Assembly (NCBI RefSeq): GCF_016859285.1 | Contig: NC_053422.1 | Location: 18,987,501 to 19,051,500, forward strand | DNA from: Xiphias gladius | Lineage: Eukaryota; Chordata; Actinopteri; Istiophoriformes; Xiphiidae | DNA length: 64,000 bases | Reading direction: 5' to 3' | Shown here: piece by piece, positions 49,198-62,000 of the stretch | Layout: each line of letters begins with the position of its first letter | Numbering within the stretch: the stretch's first letter is position 1 | The notes under the pieces: model-generated | Told to the model about the DNA's origin: nothing | The model's input: the letters and a program-made list of their open reading frames with translations, nothing else | Database searches by the model: none | Program-made: the position numbers and the translations under genes

Positions 49198-52100
49198 TGA
49201 AGTAGTAGTGTTACAAGTAACAATTATTTAAATTAGTGGTAAAATGTTGTTTTGTTTTACCAAAAGTCCAAAACCCAAAGATATTCAGTTTTCAATGATA
49301 TGACAAAAAAAAAAAAAAAGCAAATCCTCTCATTTGCGAAACTCGAACAAGAGAATGTTTGGTATTTTTCTACTATTTTTTACGCAAAATTTTTATTTCT
49401 TATAGGTGCATATACAGCTCTGGAAAAAGTTAAGAGACCACTGCAAAATTATCAGTTTCTCTGATTTTACTATTTATAGGTATGTGCTTGAGTAAATGCA
49501 CATTTTTGTTTTAGTCTATAAACTACTGACAACATTTCTCCCAAAATTCCAAGTAAAAATATTGTCCTTTAGAGCATTTATTTGCAGAAAATGACAAATG
49601 GTCAGAATAACAAAAAAAGATGCAGTGTTTTCAGACCTCAAGTGATGCAAAGAAAACAAGTTCATATTCATATTTAAACAACACAATACTAATGTTTTAA
49701 CTAAGGAAGAGTTCAGAAATCAATATTTGGTGGGATAACCCTGATTTTCAATCACAACTTTCATGCGTCTTGGCATGCTCTCCACCAGTCTTTCATATTG
49801 CTGTTGGGTGTCTTTATACCACTCCTGGCGCAAATATTCTAGCAGCTCAGCTTTGTTTGATGGCTTGTGACCATCCATCTTCCTCTTGATCACATTCCAG
49901 AGGTTTTCAATGGGGTTCAGGTCTGGAGATTGGGCTGGCCATGACAGGGTCTTGATCTGGTGGTCCTTCATCCACACCTTGATTGACCTAGCTGTGTGGC
50001 ATGGAGCATTGTCCTGCTGGAAAAACCAATCCTCAGAGTTGGAGAACATTGTCAGAGCAGAAGGACGCAAGTTTTCTTCCAGGATAACCTTGTACTTGGC
50101 TTGATTCATGCGTCCTTCGCAAAGAAGCATCTGCCCGATTCCAGCCTTGCTGAAGCAGCCACAGATCATTACTGAGCCTCCACCACATTTCACAGTGGGT
50201 GCCAGACACTGTGGCTTGTAGACCTCTCCAGGTCTCTGCAAACCTGAAAACTGGACTCATCAGAGAAGATGACCTTACTCCCGTCCTCTATGGTCCAATC
50301 CGTATGGTCTTTTGCAAACCTCAGCCTGGCTCTTCTTTGCTTCTCATTGATGAAGGGCTTTTACACGACCAGATTTCAGAAAAATTTGCTGTGGTCTCTT
50401 AATTTTTTCCAGAGCTGTATATATATATATATTTAATATTTTGCTTTTACTTTATATTCATAATTTTCATGTTTTATTTCATTTTCTATTACCTTTATAT
50501 CCTTGACTATTTATTGTGACTGCTAGTGTCTAAATTCCAAATATCCTTTGGGTTAATAACGAAGTTGAAATAATTGGTGATTTTTCTTTTTTTTTTTTTC
50601 TGTCAATTGACTAGTTGATTAATAGGCTAATCGTTTCAGCCCCACAAAGTTGATATCTCCTAAACATAGTTAAGAGGAAGGCAAGAACTGAATCGGAAGG
50701 GAAAATGTGTAAATGAAAAATTTTCATCAGGAAAAGTCCTTGGTATCATTAAGTGGTTTGTGATTTTTACGATATTCTGGTCTGGTATCTCTTGTTTGCA
50801 CTGCTACAGTAGATGATCTGTGTTTGAGGGTTGTGTCAGAGTGAATGTGTAATGGGGTTATCAAGTGTTCAGATGCTTCACCAACGTGACGCGCTGATCA
50901 TACAAAACTTGTGTTGAGACAGCTGGAAACAGCTCGATTGACGAGTATACAGAAACACTGGGGGTTAGTCAACATTATGACACTGTGTAGCCATATAGAT
51001 TACCGTAGATTACGCCATACGCTAGAGTAGCATGTATTCCCAGAATGCTGTGCAATATTGGACTGAATATTTATTTATTTATTTATTTTTTAACAAATCA
51101 GAAATAAGTTTAGGGAAATGTTAAAGGATAAGGTGGCTGCTGTTGTATATTTTTCTTATTATCAGCAATCTCATGAAAAGACCAAAATAAGGGACGTGCC
51201 AGTCCGTCTCTCGTTACTTTCAGACTTTCCTATCCTGTCAGTTACTCTCAGCCCCAAGCTCGTTGGTTCTTTCTGAAGATATAAATCTGAACATGTAAAT
51301 TCCAAGCATTGTAGTTGTTTGCAGACTACACTCCAAAATGATTTGAATAATGGATTTGTTGAGGTCTATTTTCAGCTGCAAATTCATACATACTTGGCAT
51401 TCAAGCAAGTATTTGAGGCAGCAGGACGAAGCAGTATTTCAGGCTTTTGGATACGTGTTGTAGTAACGTGTTGTAGTCAACTTGTTTGTAGGATCAATTC
51501 ATTGTTGGTTTTGATCTTTTCCTGGGATTTGTAGATGATGTGTGTCAAATCAACAACACAAAACGTAGACTATTTTTATGATTTAAATGGCGTTTCTTGT
51601 ACCTTTTCGAAATAGTTTTGTTTGTGGGCAAAGCCATACATTTTAAAAAAAATTATTATTATTTAAAATTTGTTTAGTTTTTGGGATGGCATTTACTATG
51701 TCTCCAAGGCACAAAAGATTGTTGGAAGCTGATCTTTCTGCTTTTAATATCAAAAATGTATCATTATGACTATTTTGTTGAATCCGAATTGAAATTGCAT
51801 TTCGAGCTGAAACAATTTATCAATTGAGCGATTAGTTGATCAACTGATAAATAATCGTCAGCTATTTTGATAATCAATTGATAATTTTAGTACTTTTTCA
51901 AGCAAGAAATCATGAGTTCAGAAACTGTTTTCTTTGCGCCCCTCTTTAAATGCCCCAACTCTATGATTTTTGTTGTGCACTGATCTAGATTATTTGATAG
52001 TTTCCATTAGTTTTTTGGGTAGTGAAAAAGATGTCATTGTGTAATTGAAAACATGACCTTCAGATTATTTTTTATTGACACACATGCGTTTGGTTTGGGT

Positions 52101-55100
52101 CAAGTTGATGATGTAGTGTTTGCTCCTGTGGTGATTAGATCACGGTGACTTAGTGCTTCAGTAAGGACGCCAACAGTGTTTTGTCGATAGGTGTCTTAAT
52201 CTTGACCGTGATGGGTGACTGTTTGATACTTGACGTACACTTCATGCAGATGACTTCAACAGAAACCTACTTACCAGAAAGGCACATGTTGCCTATAGCG
52301 TGTGATGTGAGGTGATCACATACGAGAAGATGAATCTAAAATCTATCCATTAATGTGGAGCAATACATGAAATAGATTAACCACTGACTAACTATGACTC
52401 ATTTGTGACATATGGTTCATCTAATGAGGCCCATTCCGTGAAAAGCGACCTGTTGCTTTCACTTCATGGTGTCAACAGAGAGATGCTGGTACACCATGTC
52501 CTCACTAATAACAAAACATCTGAGCCCTTTTACAGAAGACTGAATGGTGGGAAGTGACAGAGGGAGATGTGTTGACTGTAATTCAGGAAATTACAGATGT
52601 CCGCGTTAGACCAAGAGGTGAACTCTTGAGAGTCAACATTAATATTCATGAATACAAAGCGTTCTCAGCAGAGGAAATTGAGTGAAACCAAGTTCTCATC
52701 CAACCTAAAGATAAATAGTACTTATTTAAGTAAATATACTGCTATGCATTTTTGACAAAGTATGCTTTAAAATATAATGTAAATTAAAAATAAAAACCGG
52801 TACATTTTAAGTTATGTATTACAACGCTTTAAAAAAAATACACTTCAGTGAATGTCTTCACAAAACAGAGGTTTTCTTTATTTCCATAGCGACTGTTTTA
52901 TTAAAGTATATTTTAATTAATGCATTTTAAATGAAACATCATGATATATTTTAAATGCTGCCTTACCATATTGCTGAACAGATTTCACTTAAATTTAACC
53001 AACAATATGGATGCATATGTATGTGTTCATATATTAGAAATATATTTTCAACTGGAGCAATATAAATTATCTTTATTGCACTAATAATTGGATTATTCAT
53101 TGTTTCAATAGGACTGAAGTGTACTGTTATAAATGTACAAGAAAGTTCTTTTTTTTATTTTAAATTTTGCACAGAACAGAATAAAGTATGAGCAGAAAAT
53201 CATACAAAACCTAATAAGAATGGATGAAAATGGGAAACCACGATAAGCTGCAGAAGCTTACAGAAATTTGTGAATAGGGGCCCAGATACTGCATGTACAA
53301 ATACATTTGCAACGACAAAATACCTAAAGCTAATGTAAAACCCAAAAAAGTACAACTAAATGGTCCCAAAATATCTATCCCATCAGTTCAAACATTGATC
53401 CAATAGGCAACAGCACAATAGAGCAACGAGGGAAGGTAAGTTGGAATAAAGTCACAAAGTCTGTCAGTGAGTATATATACAACATTACACAAGGAATGTA
53501 GAAAATATTACATTAAGTAGACTTCAGAAAACTGTGGCAGTGGAAAAGAGGGTCAGTGGGGGCATTTACTTTGACCCATGGTATGGCACGTTTGACTTTC
53601 TTCTGTAAAATCTGTAGTTTCTCAAGATAACTAGGGATCGTATTGCACCATATAACATTACAGTAGTTTATATAAGATTCAAATAAGGGCTTGTGTAAGT
53701 TTAAAAGTGCTGCAAGTGGTAGAAAATGACTCAACATAAAAAATAAACCAATATATTTGGACATTTTTAGTCATTTCATCGATATGGCCCTTAAATTTAA
53801 AAATGAATCAATATGGGCCCCCAGGAATTTGGTTGACATCACTCTCTCAGTAACCTGACTGTTTATTTCAATACAGACATGTTCAACATTATTTCCATTT
53901 CTACTGGAATGAAAAACAATGACGTTTGTCCTCATTTAGATTATTTTGCAGATCATATAAATTTTTGTGTGATAAGAATAAATTTGTATCATCAGTGAAT
54001 AATACTTTATGTAGAATACTAGAGGCATTCACAAAATCATTTATATCCAGATTTAAGAGGAGTGGCCCTAAAATGGATCCCTGTGGATCCATATTTGATT
54101 ATTTTACTTTGAGATTTATGACCATCTGCACACATACTGCTTCCTCCCATACATATAGCTTCTGAACCAACTGAGCCATATGTATGGGAGGAAACTATGT
54201 AAATATCTAATAATTAAAATATTTTTAGATAAACGTATAACATGCTATACTGTAGTTTAAATGTTACTATAAAATAAGCAAATAACGATGTATGCTTAGA
54301 AATATTACAGGTAATCCAACATATGTTTGCAATACAACATAACAGATGTCAACATTATCGCCTTTCAATTTAAGCGACGAAGATGAGGTCGTGCACAACA
54401 TGAGGAACTTATCTATCAATACATTTCAGCTCAAACATAAATTAAACCACCACAATGACTTTATGTATTTATTCGTCTGACATTATGAAAATTGTGAGGT
54501 TTAAACTGCAACACAGCGTTGGTGTGATAGTGGACTCTGCCAGCAGGTTAAGAAGATCCCCTGCCTTTGTGTTTGAATGTAGTACAACAGCTCAGTTAGT
54601 CTCCATCATGTCAAAGCAGAATAATCAGTTTGTGACAGGAGAGGGAGTGTGTGTTTGCATGTGATCCCTCCCCAGACTTTAAAAAGCCAATTATGTGGTT
54701 ACATGTTTTTTTAAAATTTTTTTTTGTTATTTTTGTTTTTAGACTGCTGGGCAGGTATGCCGCTATATCATGTGATTTTGATATAATTCCCACCATGTAA
54801 ATTTGTCATAACTCATGGTGTGGCAAGGCGACGTTTCAACAAATAACTTTTTTTTTTCTATCCTAACCACTTTGACCACAAATGTGGTTTGGAGTGTAAA
54901 CAAAGGGAGTTGACAGAGTTTCCTAAACAACACAGGTCGTGTATTTTCTTCACAGGGGAACCCACATGGGGAGGGTGTAATCCTGGAGCTGACATCAGAC
55001 AGATGGAAATGAACAAAAATAGAGTTTCAAGGTTTTCACATGACAGAGGTGTACATCACTTTGCTCCACCTGTCCGGTTCTCTCAGGAGGTCGGCACCGT

Positions 55101-58100
55101 GGCTGGGTGGAGAGGATGTGAGGAAGGACACTGTGCCTCTGTTCATTAAAGCTTAATATTCAGGAAGTGTGTTACTGTAGAAGTTATTCTGATTCTGATA
55201 CAGGCGACCCCGGGCCTGAGCTCCCCACCTGACCCCACTCCTTATGCTCTCTGCCCCATATATCCTGCCAGGCCGGCTATTAGCACACCGTGATCCAATA
55301 CTAATGGGACATGAGTACAGGAAGTTATAGGTGGATGTGGATCAGAGAGAGAGAGAAAGAGATGAAAGGATAGCTGGCTGAGGTGTTTAGGATCCAGGGG
55401 TCCTTATGCAATAGATAAAAACCAAGGAGCGAGCAGGAACTGTGGCAAAAACAAGAGAAGCAGCAGGGTTGGAGCTGGACAGGAAGCCCTCCCTCCTATT
55501 TCCTCCCCCACCCCGCCGCCCCACCCTGCATGCATCAGCTATGATTATTTCTCTGGCAGTTCTCGGTGGAAGAAATGTGAAGAGATGAGTGTTTTTGGAA
55601 GGCGATGAGGAAGGAGAGAGAGAGAGTGAGTGAGTGAGGGGAGATGTGAAAAGAAAGTGGGTGGGGTTTGCGCAGTCAGCAGATGGAGTTTGGGTTCGAA
55701 AATGTTTCACTGCCCAAAAAGGACATGCGCAAGAACTCATGAACCTAAATAGTTTTGGTGTTGAGTAGTTTTTCCCCTTTCTCAGCTCCCCAAATAAGCA
55801 ACAACAGTATTTCACAAGAGGAGAGTTGGTTGTGTCAGGTGGTAATGATCCTCCTCTGCTTCTGATTCACTGATTTAATCACGATCCGTTTCTTTTTTTT
55901 GTTTTTTAAAATATCCAAGTTGATGCGAAAATGTTAAGTTGAAGATTCAGTTTGATGCTTTCAGACTGAATCCTTCACTGCTGGTGTTACTGTCTGCAAT
56001 TGTACCGTAAGTTCCACTTACTGCCAAGGAGACCAAACCATATAATATGAAAATTGGAAGTTTTTACTACAGTTGTGTTTATATTCCGCCTGTTTCTCTT
56101 TTTATTGGTGTGTCTGTGTGTGTATTTATGTTGGCTTTGGGTTTTCCTGTGTATAAGTAGAGTGCGAGAGACCTTTTGTTGGGGTCAGGTCAGAATTACA
56201 GAGCACACCATTCAAAGGAAGAGGTGTAACCCTGTAAAAAGTGTGTGCGCGTACGCGAGTGTGTGTGTGTTTGTGTTGTGGCTGGCTGTCTGGACCTGTT
56301 ATGTGTAATGGCGGTGGTCCACAGCTAACATTCCACCAATCTTCTGTAATATCGCACAGCATGACGGGTACAGAATGTGCTTCTTTTCTCAGCACGTAGT
56401 GTTTACATTTGCTGTTTTTTTTCTCACCCCTCCTTTCCTTTTTTTTTTCTTTTTCTTTTTCTTCCTTTCTCTCCTCAGATTCGATATCTACAGGAAAGTG
56501 CCAAAAGATCTCACCCAGCCCACATACACAGGAGCCTTCAGTGAGTAGTTCTTCACACTTAACAGGCCAAAAAGATGAGGGTCTACTTTTGGTTGTTTTT
56601 TAATTTGATATGTTAATTAATCAATTTTAAATTGTCCTGTTTTCCACATATATATTTGGAATCTGTCAGTGTTGAGCATTTAGCATTTAATATGCAACAA
56701 TTACACCTCTTTCACCAACTTAAAATATGCTTTCTTTTTCTAAATATTTGCTTTCTTTCGGAAAGCTAGCTGAAAAGGTTGATACTACTCTCATGTCTGG
56801 ACATAAAATATGAAACTACTGCCAGGAGACTGTAAGCTTAGCTTAACACATAGACTGAAAAAAGGGTCACCGCTAGAATGAAGAATGAGTCTGTCCAAAG
56901 TTAACAAATTCCACGAAAACCTAAATGTAAAACTGACACATTTAATTGTAGTTTTTTTACTATTCAGCTTTTGTACAGATTGAACAAACAAGATGTCCTG
57001 CATTAGCGGCATTAGAGGTGCTGCTGGTCGGATTTTGTTTGGACAGAGCCAGGCTAGCTGTTTCCAATCTTTGTGCTAAGCTTAGCAAACTAGCTACTGG
57101 CCTCTTGTTTCATATGAAAACCAAAGCTTGTTATTTTTATAATTCAGTTTTTCGGTATCAATCCTCTCATCCAACTGTGGGCACGAAAGAAAGCAGGTGT
57201 GTACAAAAGATGTCAAACCACTCTTTTAAATGTTTCTGTTAACCTATTCATAATTCATTTTTTCAGCAATTTCACCAGCTAATTTAGACTGACAGCATTG
57301 GCTTTTATTGTTTCAATATTGTGAATGTTTTTTTTTTTTTTTTTTTTCAAAGTGAAACGACAACAACCAAAACAAAAGTAACACAAAACAAACTTTCATC
57401 ATAATCTGCAAACCTTTGTTGTATCCATTTCAACAAATAGTAATATTTTATGTCACGTTTTGCTATTTCTACTCTCTCCAAAGCCCTATGGCTCTTAAAT
57501 GGCAATAACAAATTACTTTGTAATTGCTAGCAGTGCTTAAGTGGTACTATTTAACATACCTATTGAGTTTTACATGCATGCTTTTCATTAGAATGTAAAC
57601 AGAAAGGTACCAGTCACTACTCAGTGAGGTGGATGTTTCAAGGTACAGTTTAGGAAAGGGAGGAGATGACAGCTGTAATTCGAGTACATACCTGCCCCAG
57701 GGCAGAGGTACATCCTAACAAAGTTAGTCAGCGCTGGGCAGAACCTGTTTTAGCACAACTAGTATAGTAAGAATGTTAATCATCATGCTCTTTCATTGCC
57801 ACAGGCTCCTGAGAAGTCATCAGTGGAAATCTGAATGGTTTTCTTGTCAGGTCATGTGTTTCCTGCTTGTCATTAACAAGTCATTGTGTAAGCAGGGATT
57901 GTATTGATTATTCACACCTTAATAGAATACAAAAGACCTGATAAAACTTTTTTGGCTCCTCAGTCATCCTCAGTAGACCAAAATTTCAACCCCGAACTGA
58001 TGACAGTATGGATAAACAACGCTCTCGCTGAATAGTGAACAGTTTTAAACAGATTATAAACAACTTCCTGGATGACAAGGAAGAGAATGAATTTGCTAAA

Positions 58101-58950
58101 GATATACACACAGTTTCCACCCATGAGGAAATGGATGGAAGTTCTTCCTGTACGCAGCTGACTCCCTTCCTGTCTCCATCCTCCGTCTAGGGGTGAGGGC
58201 ATTTGGTTGATTTGGATATTAAACAACTGTTATAGCTTCACCCACAGCAGCTCAACTAACATTTTGGTTTGCGTGGTTCAGAGACAACCAGAAACGGACT
58301 CCCCCCTTTTCACAAAAGGCCAAATATTTGACCCCATCTGCTTTTGTTATTCTGTTTTAGGGCCACATTCCTTTGGGTTCAGTTTTTATGGTATTTACTT
58401 TGAACAGTACGTCTGTTTTTGCCACAGTGGTTTTCTTTGCTTTGGACACAATGTATCAATCTGTTGTTTGACTGATTTGTAATAGTTTTAAAATTTGTTT
58501 GTCCCTGCCTGTGCTGACAGAAAATTCTCATTTGTCTATGGTGGAACTGAGCTTTGGTCAGAACAAAAATGAATGGAACATCTGATTAGGAAATGCAGTG
58601 CTAATTTCGGATGTCACCGACTGATTCATGGCTTTATTGTAACCGAGGCTCTGTGGGTACAGTTCTGTGGAAAAAAAGCTTCTTTTCTGTTAGAATGATG
58701 CAGTTTTTGAGCCTAGTACATTTCGTGTGTGAGCACTGGGAGGAATGAGCTTGAGTTTAAATAATAAAAAAAAAAAAAACACTTGTGAGAGGTCTTTGTT
58801 AATCATTTGCCTGGTCAGTATTTCCATTGCAGAAGTATTGAAGTTTAAATCATTAGCAGCCCATTACTCCCATCTTTAGTAATCCCCATCCAGTACTGTA
58901 CCCTTGAAAGGCCCAGGAAGAATTACTGTACCCCCCCCCACACACACACA

Positions 58951-59006
<56 letters not shown>

Positions 59007-62000
59007 GTTTGTTGCTAAAACATTACCTTACGTAAAGGCTCTGCCGACCGTGGGTTTGACTGTGACGCCCTGCCAACCACAAGGTCATGTGATCCTACGA
59101 AACAGTATATTTATCTTAGTAAACACATGACTGTTTTATATGACCCATGGGCTGATTAGTTTGACACATGAAATGAAACAGACAACCTGGCTGCTTCTCC
59201 TTTTAAGCTCAAACTTTATTTCGACTCAGACTGAAACAAAAATACTTAACATTTAAGGTTTTTATTCCTAATCTGGTTACTGTCTATCTTTTTGTTAAAT
59301 CCATCACCGTAAAGCCTCTCTGTTGGTGCCATTTTTGGCCTGTGTGATTGTGTGGGATGTAGTCAAAGGAAACCCAAAAAGAGGACTTACATAGCATGAG
59401 CTCACCTCTCTCAAAGCAGATATGCTGTAATGGCTGCCTGTTGTGCCTGTGCTTAATGTGTAATTAGTGTAGGAGGGCCTTTAAAAACCTGCGTAATGGC
59501 AGGCTTAACACCGCCAGTATAACAGCTATTTAGGGAAATTTTTTATGGCTGCTGTGATTCCATTAATGTCAATAGCTTAGGTCAGCCATTCCTAAAGGCT
59601 GGAGGAGCCCGGTTCATTTGGTTTACATCATTCCTTGAAATGCGGGTGTAATTTGAGATTAATGTGAAAGAAGTGCCATACATAAGCTCAGCAGTGACTG
59701 AAGTTTAAACAAGGTGTTCATTCTAACTTTCTTCATCCTTGCCCACAGTTTCCATTCTCTGCTGCGTCTTCATACTCTTCCTGTTCCTGTCTGAGCTGAC
59801 GGGATTCATAGCCACTGAAATGTAGGTATCACACCATCAAATCCCCCAACAGCCATGTATCTTGTTATATCACATGTATCTCGTAATAATGTCGCTGAAA
59901 CGCGCTAGTCACAAGACAGTCCCTCTGTTGCCACACAAGAACAGGAGCTTTCATGTGAAACATACAAGACAGGAACTTAATCATGAATGTCGTTGCCCTC
60001 ATTATGATGTATGCCGCTTGGCCTGTGTTGTAACCAATGAATGGGGTCAATTTTTCTCACAGGAAATTGGCTTTGTGCATGCGTCAGCCTCTTCGTGATG
60101 TGTAATAAGGGATGACTTGGGGAGGGTGTGACAGCATGGAAATTACACTGACAGATATACACAGATGCTCTTTCCTCGCAATTTGGCAGAAGATGAATCC
60201 TCGACTGTTAAAGTAGTGTGCGAAGGACATGTTGTCGGGGGAGAAAATAGTCTTTTTTCTCACTCAAATTTACTTTTTTCCCTTCTCATTAAAAGTTTTG
60301 TTTCCGCTATCTAACCATTTTTTTTTTCTCTTTTTTCTGCCCATTACAGCGTAAATGAACTCTATGTTGATGATCCTGATAAAGACAGTGGTGGGAAGAT
60401 AGATGTGAGTTTAAACATCAGTTTGCCAAACTTACACTGTGATTGTGAGTATATACATATATATATATATACATATATACAACTCTGTTTCTCTGCATTA
60501 CACTTCCTCTTTATATGTTATCTTTTTCACACTGTTTGTGGCCTCCTTTTTACAGTTTGTGTTTCCACTTATCAGAATGTATCATAATTAGTAAACTCAA
60601 AGCTACATAATAGTTTTAACCTGCTGTGTTGTGGCACGGTCCCAGACAACACTAGACTTGATCCAAACCTATGATCTGCGTCGCCTCTGTCTGATCTCAT
60701 TCTGCCACACAGCCGTGATCTGAGTTTGACATATTTTTCCCTCGGTTGGCTCTCCTACTGTACTTCAGTGTCAGAGAAGTGGGCAAGCCGGTTGAAGCGT
60801 GCCAGGACTGAGAGCGGTCACTGGTTATTTGCTCCTCATGACTCCCCTCAGAAACTATGCCTGATGACAAATCGCACACTGACACAAACCACATCCATGC
60901 GCACACATTGGTGAGGCTTGGGCAGCACAGAAAACACGCACATTCATTCAGTTCAAGCGATATCCAAAAATGGCAAAGCCAATAAATGCTTGTGTGAAAA
61001 ATTAAGTCCAGATTCCAGCATTGTGTTTAGACAAGCCCGCTCACAGCATGCCTAACCAAAGTCCGTCCCCTGCTGTTTCCAATTAAAGCTCTTGATGATT
61101 GTATGTATGGTGGTTTTGTTTATTTGCAGAATTTAAACTTTTTTTGTTCAGAAATTTGGGGCCCTCTTAAATGCCTGCTCAAACACGTTGGTTTAACCAC
61201 AGGGCAGCTGCATGTAATGAGCACAAATGTTCCTCAGCCCTTCCCCCTGCGAGTTAATATTATACATCATTTTATTTACCGGGCCTCCAAACAGGTTGTC
61301 CTCCATTACAAATGTATTTCGGGAGAAAATCATTTTCATCATGGAAAAGTTGACATTTCCATCTCTTTTTACTATTTATCTGACCTGCTCAGCTCTGCTG
61401 TTCCAGAGTTAAATACTGTCTCCCTCCACTGACCTTTACAGGTTGCCAGGTCTTGATTTGTGACTTCATGGAAAAGCAGAACCACGTGTAATACCCTTAT
61501 AACAATTTCCCCCCACCACCCACTTTACATGAACACACTTCCAGTTCTAAATGTCTTAAAAAGGAAAAACAACTAGCCTCTCATACTCACACTGTCAGAC
61601 TTCATTTACATTTGTGCACTGTATTTTGAGATCAAGACAGACAGGCGGGGGGTCAAATTTGTCTTGAATGTCAAAGGTCAAACAAACGGCATGTGGCGGT
61701 TTTAGCACAGATCCAGCAGACGTCCCTCTCTGCACTGCCGGCCAATATACACACACATTCACCGCACAGGCAGCCTCTGAAAATAGGCCATTGCCAGTGT
61801 GCCAATGCAGGGCAGCTTGCGGGCGGGAGGGCGAGGGGGGGCCTCAGTGAAGTCTAGATGGAAAAACACAGCTAGGGAGAGGGCAACAGGCAGGAGAGGT
61901 GGTCTGTTTGGACTTTGTTCGTTTACTTTGAGGGCCACACTCTGCAGTGATATCGAGAATTTCTCTCTTTATTCTTCTCTTTCTCTATTAATAAAAAGTG

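Larger units (their letters stand above)
48338..56478 (+). other. ergic1 intron 1
   Basis: 8.1-kb intron. It carries a CpG-rich start, a long (TA)n run, a family A copy split by a Tc1-like element (49200-50645), a family A fragment at 51805, an AT-rich stretch at 52680-52980, a LINE fragment at 53510-54115 and a hairpin at 54141-54193. No other gene was recognised. Confidence 0.75.
56541..59748 (+). other. ergic1 intron 2
   Basis: 3.2 kb with a family B foldback copy at about 56765-57185, a T run at 57329-57348 and a long CA microsatellite at 58934-59003. No exon or RNA gene was recognised. Confidence 0.75.

Noticed and set aside
55387..55815. 142-codon minus-strand open frame inside ergic1 intron 1
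   Set aside because: Low-complexity Ser/Pro and Gly/Arg composition from purine-rich repeats; no domain recognised.
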